Positions 45,871 to 50,627 of a DNA stretch of 50,627 nt are shown piece after piece. Source of the stretch: Gnetum montanum (Eukaryota; Streptophyta; Gnetopsida; Gnetales; Gnetaceae); assembly GCA_015680685.1 (NCBI GenBank), contig MNCI01026273.1:1818-52444 (forward strand), given 5' to 3'. The position numbers and the translations under genes are program-made. The stretch's first letter is position 1, and every line of letters begins with the position of its first letter. A model generated the notes under the pieces. It worked only from the letters and a program-made list of their open reading frames with translations. It did not search any database and was not told where the DNA came from.

Positions 45871-46059
45871 ATATTGCAAGCACTCACAGATTAATACTAA
45901 ACTCATGGAACAAAATGGTAGGATTTTAATTATTATGTAATTAAAAGGTGTATTAAGTGTGATGGTTGGATGGTAGTGTTAAGTATAGAAAGGATCATCA
46001 TTTAGAACCATAATGCTCATATTGCCTAGTAGGATCTTGGAAGAATCAATAGATGAGTG
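45871..46059. other. Unassigned sequence after element F
   Basis: AT-rich, no feature seen. Confidence 0.4.
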
Positions 46060-46166
46060 AAAGTCTAACCTCTTCAAGTTGTTGTACCTAGGCTTGAACC
46101 CAAGCCTTCAACTAGAGAAATGAGAACCTTACCATCACTTCAAATAATACCAATTTAATACACATT
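46060..46166 (-). repeat. SINE-like tRNA-derived fragment
   Basis: On the minus strand the text holds GGGTTCAAGCCTAGG (near 46085-46101), a pol III B-box (GGTTCRANNCC), preceded by TGATGGTAAGGTTCTC, a possible A-box at a tRNA-like distance. It ends at an N (46167). The identity as a SINE or decayed tRNA copy is uncertain. Confidence 0.4.
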
Positions 46167-46167
46167 N
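46167..46167. other. Single-base assembly gap
   Basis: One N joins two blocks of unrelated sequence. The real gap length is unknown. Confidence 0.9.
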
Positions 46168-46261
46168 GGCCTTGTCCTTATTCAGAAGCATCCTCTTGGA
46201 TTTTTACTTCTTACTAAAGGATTTCTTATAAAGGGAAGGAAAATATTTACTCTAAGAAAAA

Positions 46262-46440
46262 AATGTAGTGTTAGCGTACTAGTAAGACACTTAATTTGGA
46301 AGGTCTAGGTCATGGGTTCAATTCGAGTAGGTAATGCTAAGGTATATAAAGTTCTAATTGGACGATATATTTTGGGGTATACCTATGTTTTACTTATTTT
46401 GTGTTCCAACGTTCCCACTTTAAAAGAAATACATCAATAA
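46262..46440 (+). repeat. SINE-like tRNA-derived element
   Basis: TGTTAGCGTACTAGTAAG (A-box-like) followed by GGGTTCAATTCGAG (B-box, near 46314-46327) at about 40 bases, as in tRNA-derived SINE heads. A roughly 110-base unrelated tail follows. No clear target duplication or poly(A) was found. Confidence 0.45.
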
Positions 46441-46537
46441 GACATAATGAACAAATAGTAACAAAAGCTAAAAATTCTAATGCTTGAGCCTACAAAATAA
46501 AAAGAAATTCATACTATAGAAAATAAATTAATTGTTT

Positions 46538-47182
46538 AGCTTTATTCAAGCACTATTATACCTAAACCACAATAGTGTGTACAACAATAAAGATGAGCTT
46601 CTTAATAAACCTTGCAACATTTTGGATAGCTTAAATGTTTGTTTATGCATTCATTATTTTTATTAAATATTCAATTAATTAAGCTAAATTAGACTTTAAT
46701 CAATTAAGATAAATATATTAAGCACACAAGTATGACTACATTGAGTGTAAACACATATTCACTTGGTAATCCCAACAACGTTATTGCTTGGTGCACCTAG
46801 TAGCATAGCACTTAGTAACCCAACAGTGGATATGTGGGTTCAGGACATGTATGAAAAGTGGGACTGGATGCCTATGTTAGGACTAGCTAGAGACTAGTTA
46901 GTTAGTTAAATTAAATTAGTCATTAAATTACTTCATCTCTTTCTTTAAGCATCAGAACCATAAAACATAAAATGATAAAAATCACATGGCTTAATTACAC
47001 TTAACCATACCTTTATACTTCAAAAGTGTAATTGGGAAGACAACAAACAACCTTTGGGCAAGATTCACTTCTTAGAAGACTAGTGCACTAGAAACTAGAG
47101 AGTCTATGAAATTTGACTAGATTGCACATGAACGTTTTGTGATTTGTATGATTGGATGTAGGGGTACCTTCACTACTCATTA
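46538..47182 (+). repeat. LTR of element G, 5' truncated
   Basis: Starts abruptly within the E-type LTR at 'agctttattcaagcac' (E equivalent 43949) and runs to ...CACTACTCATTA, with the shared 'cttggtaatcccaacaacg' and 'aggggtacctt' blocks. U3 and the TATA box are missing. Confidence 0.8.
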
Positions 47183-47183
47183 T

Positions 47184-47202
47184 TGGCACCATTGCTGGGG
47201 AA
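47184..47202 (+). other. Primer-binding site of element G (tRNA-Asp type)
   Basis: TGGCACCATTGCTGGGGAA, one base after the LTR end. Confidence 0.78.
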
Positions 47203-47331
47203 CTCTATTTGTTGAACATGTGCTATCTAGGTTTAGTAAAAATTTTCAATATCATTGGATGAACCCCAAGGTCAACATCATTCCTAACTAACATAACTAT
47301 AAGAGCACAGTAATATTTTATTATTTGAAAA

Positions 47332-49790
47332 ATTTCTTCTTTTCATAGGCAAAATGATATAAAACTATTAGTCCCACAAGAGTGCAAAGTGATATATACT
47401 CATCTAGATGAGTATGTGCCTGATTTCATCTTCATCCTACATTAGGATGAGCAATTGCGATGGCCTAATATGGAAGGTAACATTGTATTGCCCCCTAATT
47501 GATCTATGACTAGGATGCCACCTCAAAATTTGAAGAAGTTAGGCATCTTAGATCTTCAAGAGGAATATGTTGTGAATGGTTATGACACTTGGGACTACCA
47601 TCCCACTGACACAAAACCCAGGCGAGATCAACATTAGGAGAGGCATCATGAGGATCTTAAGGGGAAACAGTTCACTAATCCCTTATTCCTACTAAACCAA
47701 TAGGAAAATGAGAACCCTACCTCTAAGGGCTCTTAGCATGAAGATTCTCTACCCTTTATTATTGGTGATGAGGGTGTGACCCTGAATTTGCAGTCTACAA
47801 ATCACAATTTAGGTTCAGGAAAAGATGGTAGTCAAGGAAAGGGGTCAAATAAGCATCAACATGATACAAAAAATAATGAACGTGGACATGATAACTAAAG
47901 GGAAGTTGGTAGACATCATGGTAGTGGTAGTCCTCCTCCCTCTTCCTCCTCTTCATCTAAATCTCTTTCTTCTTCTTCTTCTAATTTTGAGAGACATTGC
48001 AGAAGAAATAATTGTGATGGAGGTGAGCATTGAGGCAATAATACTAATTACCATGCCCATAATAATCAAAGGGGTAATAGAGGACATTATCAGTGATAGT
48101 AAAATACTGATAATGATGAGCCTTTGTTAGCAAATCAAAGCATGCTTAACATTGTAGAGGTAGTTAAGATTCCAACTAGGCATATGAAGGATAGTCGGAT
48201 CAAGCACTTAGATATGAACAATATCCAAAGATTTGAAGGGGGATATAACTTCAATCTGCAGACACGTATACAAGTTTTCCATGATGCTTGTGCCTTGCAA
48301 AACATTGAAAATGATTAATAGAAACTCAAATTCCTCCCTAGGATACTCATGAAATAAGCTGAAAGTTGGTACCAATCCTTGAAGCTGGAATCTATTTGTC
48401 GATGAAGTACAATGTTAGAGTTATTTAGTGACAAATATTAGACGTACTCTTGAGTGTCCAACTTGAGAAGATAAATCCAAGGCTAGAAATACAGAACACA
48501 TGAACCCTTGAATGTTGCCATGTGCAGATACTATTCTCTCTTACATCGATGCCTTGGCCATGATTATTCCTAGAGGGAACAACTCCACCACATCATAGAT
48601 GGGCTCAAAGCAGAAACTAGAAGAACTCTTGGATTAATGCCAAAGGGAGATTATCTAAATTAAGAGCTCATTATATTCAAAGGCTAATAGATCAAGTAGC
48701 AAAAGAATAAGGTGATTTACGAAAAAAGGAAAAGTGCAAAAAAATATAATAGGAACCCTTCCATCAAAAAATGGAAGGTCTGATTTCATGACGAGGAGTC
48801 ACCACTTGATGAAGTGATGAACAAAAAAACCTTACCCATACACAAGTCTATTTTTGATAGTTCAGCAAAGATTGACAAATTATGGAACTCTTTGAATGAG
48901 AAATTTCAAACTTCTATGAAGATTGATAAAGAATCCAAAGAGCAAAATAATGATTGTAACCATAGGTGGAAAAAAGAAGCTGAATGTGCCTACTAGAGAG
49001 GTAATGGCAAAGCTACTATAGTAGAAGAAGTTGTGATGACAGACTCTAATGATGACATTGATCATGACATTTGTTAATATGAACATCCTAAGGGATGTTG
49101 CCCTGTGGTTTCACACTTATAGGAGTCTAGGATGTACATGTTGAATCCTCAACAAGCATGGAGACAAGCACTCAAACGATTACCTTATCCTCAAGGCAAT
49201 CTAAGGAAGTTCTACTAGTAACAATAAGCTTACTATCCAAGTGGAGCTTTGTCACAACCATATTAACAATATCAATAGTGGCACTAACCACATTCATGGG
49301 GAATGCCACCACCAAGATAGTAGTACCCTTATAGGCAACTAGATCCATACAAGTATTATGTTTAGCAACCTGTCTCTCTAAGAAGTTCTGCCAACCACAC
49401 CTCATTTTAACATCACTCTTACCCTCTAAAGTACCATCGAACTCATTCACCATATACTTGAGGGTATATTCATACCATCTTCCACATTCATCTACACATA
49501 TTTCTCTACCCTCAACCTAGTTATCTCCTACTTCATCCATACAGGGTGAAATTCCTCCATAGCTGCAACAATGAAATGCTATGAGGGTTGTACATTCACA
49601 ACTAGCTTTCCAATTGAGTGGTTCGAATAATCAATTTAGGAAATGACCATTTTTCTGATCCAACAATCCTCCTAAACCCTCATAACCTAATGTGGCTGGT
49701 CACCTTGTATCTCTAACACCCTCATCCTCTGCATCAAATTCATTTGAGTATCCTTCAAACCAAATTCCACCTTAGATCTGCACTATGATG
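47332..49790 (+). pseudogene. gag: gag of element G, broken
   Basis: Close to the E gag. The start codon is lost: the E sequence ATGTCTTCTTC corresponds here to ATTTCTTCTTT at 47332. Blocks recognised: LVPQECKV (47370), a Ser-rich stretch (47940-47990), MLNIVEVVKIPTRHMKDSRIKHL (in 48124-48318, split), ARVS-equivalent region, HIIDGLKAETRRTLG (about 48590-48630), FQTSMKIDKESKEQNN (48903-48950). The zinc knuckle near 49064-49103 keeps C, H and the last C but has a stop and lost the first Cys. The tail matches 34280-34880 of E. Confidence 0.8.
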
Positions 49791-49922
49791 TTAACTCATG
49801 CCATTTCTGATTGGATCAAGGTTGACAATCTTCCCATGAAAAGATTTGACCTAGGAAGATTTCTTATCAACTTATAGATTGCTGGACATGAGTCATGAAA
49901 GGCTCTAGTGTTAATCTCATCT
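49791..49922 (+). pseudogene. pol: Protease start of element G, active-site box deleted
   Basis: Decodes to MKRFDLGRFLINL and then KAL.VLIS, in line with E 34950-35050. About 15 bases that encode the LDSDSH catalytic box in E are missing, and the sequence is then cut by the Copia-like element at 49923. Confidence 0.7.
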
Positions 49923-50627
49923 TGTTGGCACATTTTTACCATTTCATGGAACAAGTGGACTTATTTGCAAATGGTGAGGTATAGAATCCTAATGAACTGA
50001 AACTATTCAAGGAGGATTATGTTCTTTCTTGTAAAAAATTCTGCAACAGTTAATTAACCATGAAGTTGGAATAGAAATGAAAATGTTGTTGAATTGAATG
50101 TTTTGAAAATCAAGGGATAATGACATTGCAATTGGGAATGTTGGCATGAGGGTTTATCTAGAGTCAAAAGAAAATGGTGTATCAATTGTAGATATCTCTC
50201 TAGCTTATGATAGAGTAGCTCTAGTTACTTTTTCTTTAATAAAGTGCAGAGAAGATGAATATGGAATCGGCCTTGATATAACTGGGATTACATTCGACAT
50301 GCCACAAATTAAAATGTGAGAGTACAACTCCACTTATGCATTCGGTTTTATACGCATACATATATTTATATATCAACCCATGCATCAAATCCATGGTTAT
50401 TATCTCTACTACTATGATATAAATAACAGTAAAATATAATATTGATTTAAAAAGGGAATTTATGCAACAATTGTTCAAAGTCCTATGAGAATTGAACACT
50501 TGTCAATTGAAATGGTGGTTATAACCACCACAAAGGCCACTTGTCAACTACAACCTCTTTATCTCCACAATGGCCACTTGTCAACTAAATGGGACACGTG
50601 TCAACTGCAACTTGTTTCTCTCCATGG
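49923..50627 (+). mobile_element. Copia-like TG...CA element, copy 2 (5' part)
   Basis: Begins TGTTGGCACATTT exactly as copy 1. Matches copy 1 at 49923-50070 (25856-26010), 50352-50390 (26301-26335) and 50396-50627 (about 28256-28600). It lacks the kinase fragment and the GC-richer segment. The 5' flank CATCT lies within the protease of G, and the 3' end is outside the window. Confidence 0.8.
50113..50319 (+). pseudogene. Unidentified coding-like fragment in copy 2
   Basis: One open stretch of 68 codons ends at TGA 50317. It reads RDNDIAIGNVGMRVYLES, then ENGVSIVDISLAYDRVALVT and EYGIGLDITGITFDMPQIKM. Residue use looks like real protein and it has no counterpart in copy 1. No Met-led gene structure or known family is recognised. 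It may be another captured host exon. Confidence 0.4.

Overview
The window looks like nuclear, intergenic DNA from a seed plant with a large, retrotransposon-rich genome. The evidence is AT-rich sequence, layers of nested LTR retrotransposons, Ty3-type gag/pol remnants whose primer-binding sites match plant tRNA-Asp, and a decayed plant ATG1-type autophagy kinase fragment. I cannot name the species. No intact host gene is visible. Almost every reading frame is a broken piece of a retroelement, with many stops explained by C-to-T change (TGG, CAA, CAG or CGA to a stop). Three gaps of N (13048, 24081-24201, 46167) show a draft assembly.

Layout. Element A (1-4437): LTR end, tRNA-Asp-like PBS, gag, no pol, spacer, then an inverted piece of the ORF2 region. 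A GC-rich hairpin lies at 4502-4623. An old Athila-like element F is the deepest layer. Its pieces lie at about 5420-6368 (gag end, protease), 30241-31403 (protease end, RT) and 44612-45870 (RT end, RNase H, integrase). Element H (6369-30234, minus strand, gag-only, iMet-type PBS) split the protease of F. Element E (31404-44606, about 13.2 kb, two LTRs, gag, protease, RT, RNase H, integrase, ORF2) split the RT of F.

H itself received three insertions: element B (8168-13234, target duplication GATTA), the three-LTR C/D unit (14212-24608, flanks CTAAG/TTAAG), and a 4.05-kb Copia-like TGTTGGC...GCCAACA element (25856-29904, target duplication GGAAT) that carries the ATG1-like kinase fragment. 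Right of F, after two tRNA-derived SINE-like pieces, element G (46538-49922) has a truncated LTR, PBS, gag and part of the protease. It is cut by a second copy of the Copia-like element (49923 to the window end) that has the same 5' terminus but lacks the kinase.

How the parts relate. E has the full coding layout of an Athila-like element: gag, protease, RT, RNase H, integrase, long spacer, ORF2 (a plant retroelement ORF with a conserved LPF..CLIRKLCKRVGI core). A, B and C keep gag and traces of ORF2 but no pol, so they look like non-autonomous relatives mobilised in trans. The A, C/D and E families share LTR ends (TGATGA...TCATCA) and downstream LTR sequence but have different palindromic arrays in U3. 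Short echoes of these arrays recur upstream of ORF2. All boundaries come from reading the sequence by eye, so those without a named target duplication are approximate.
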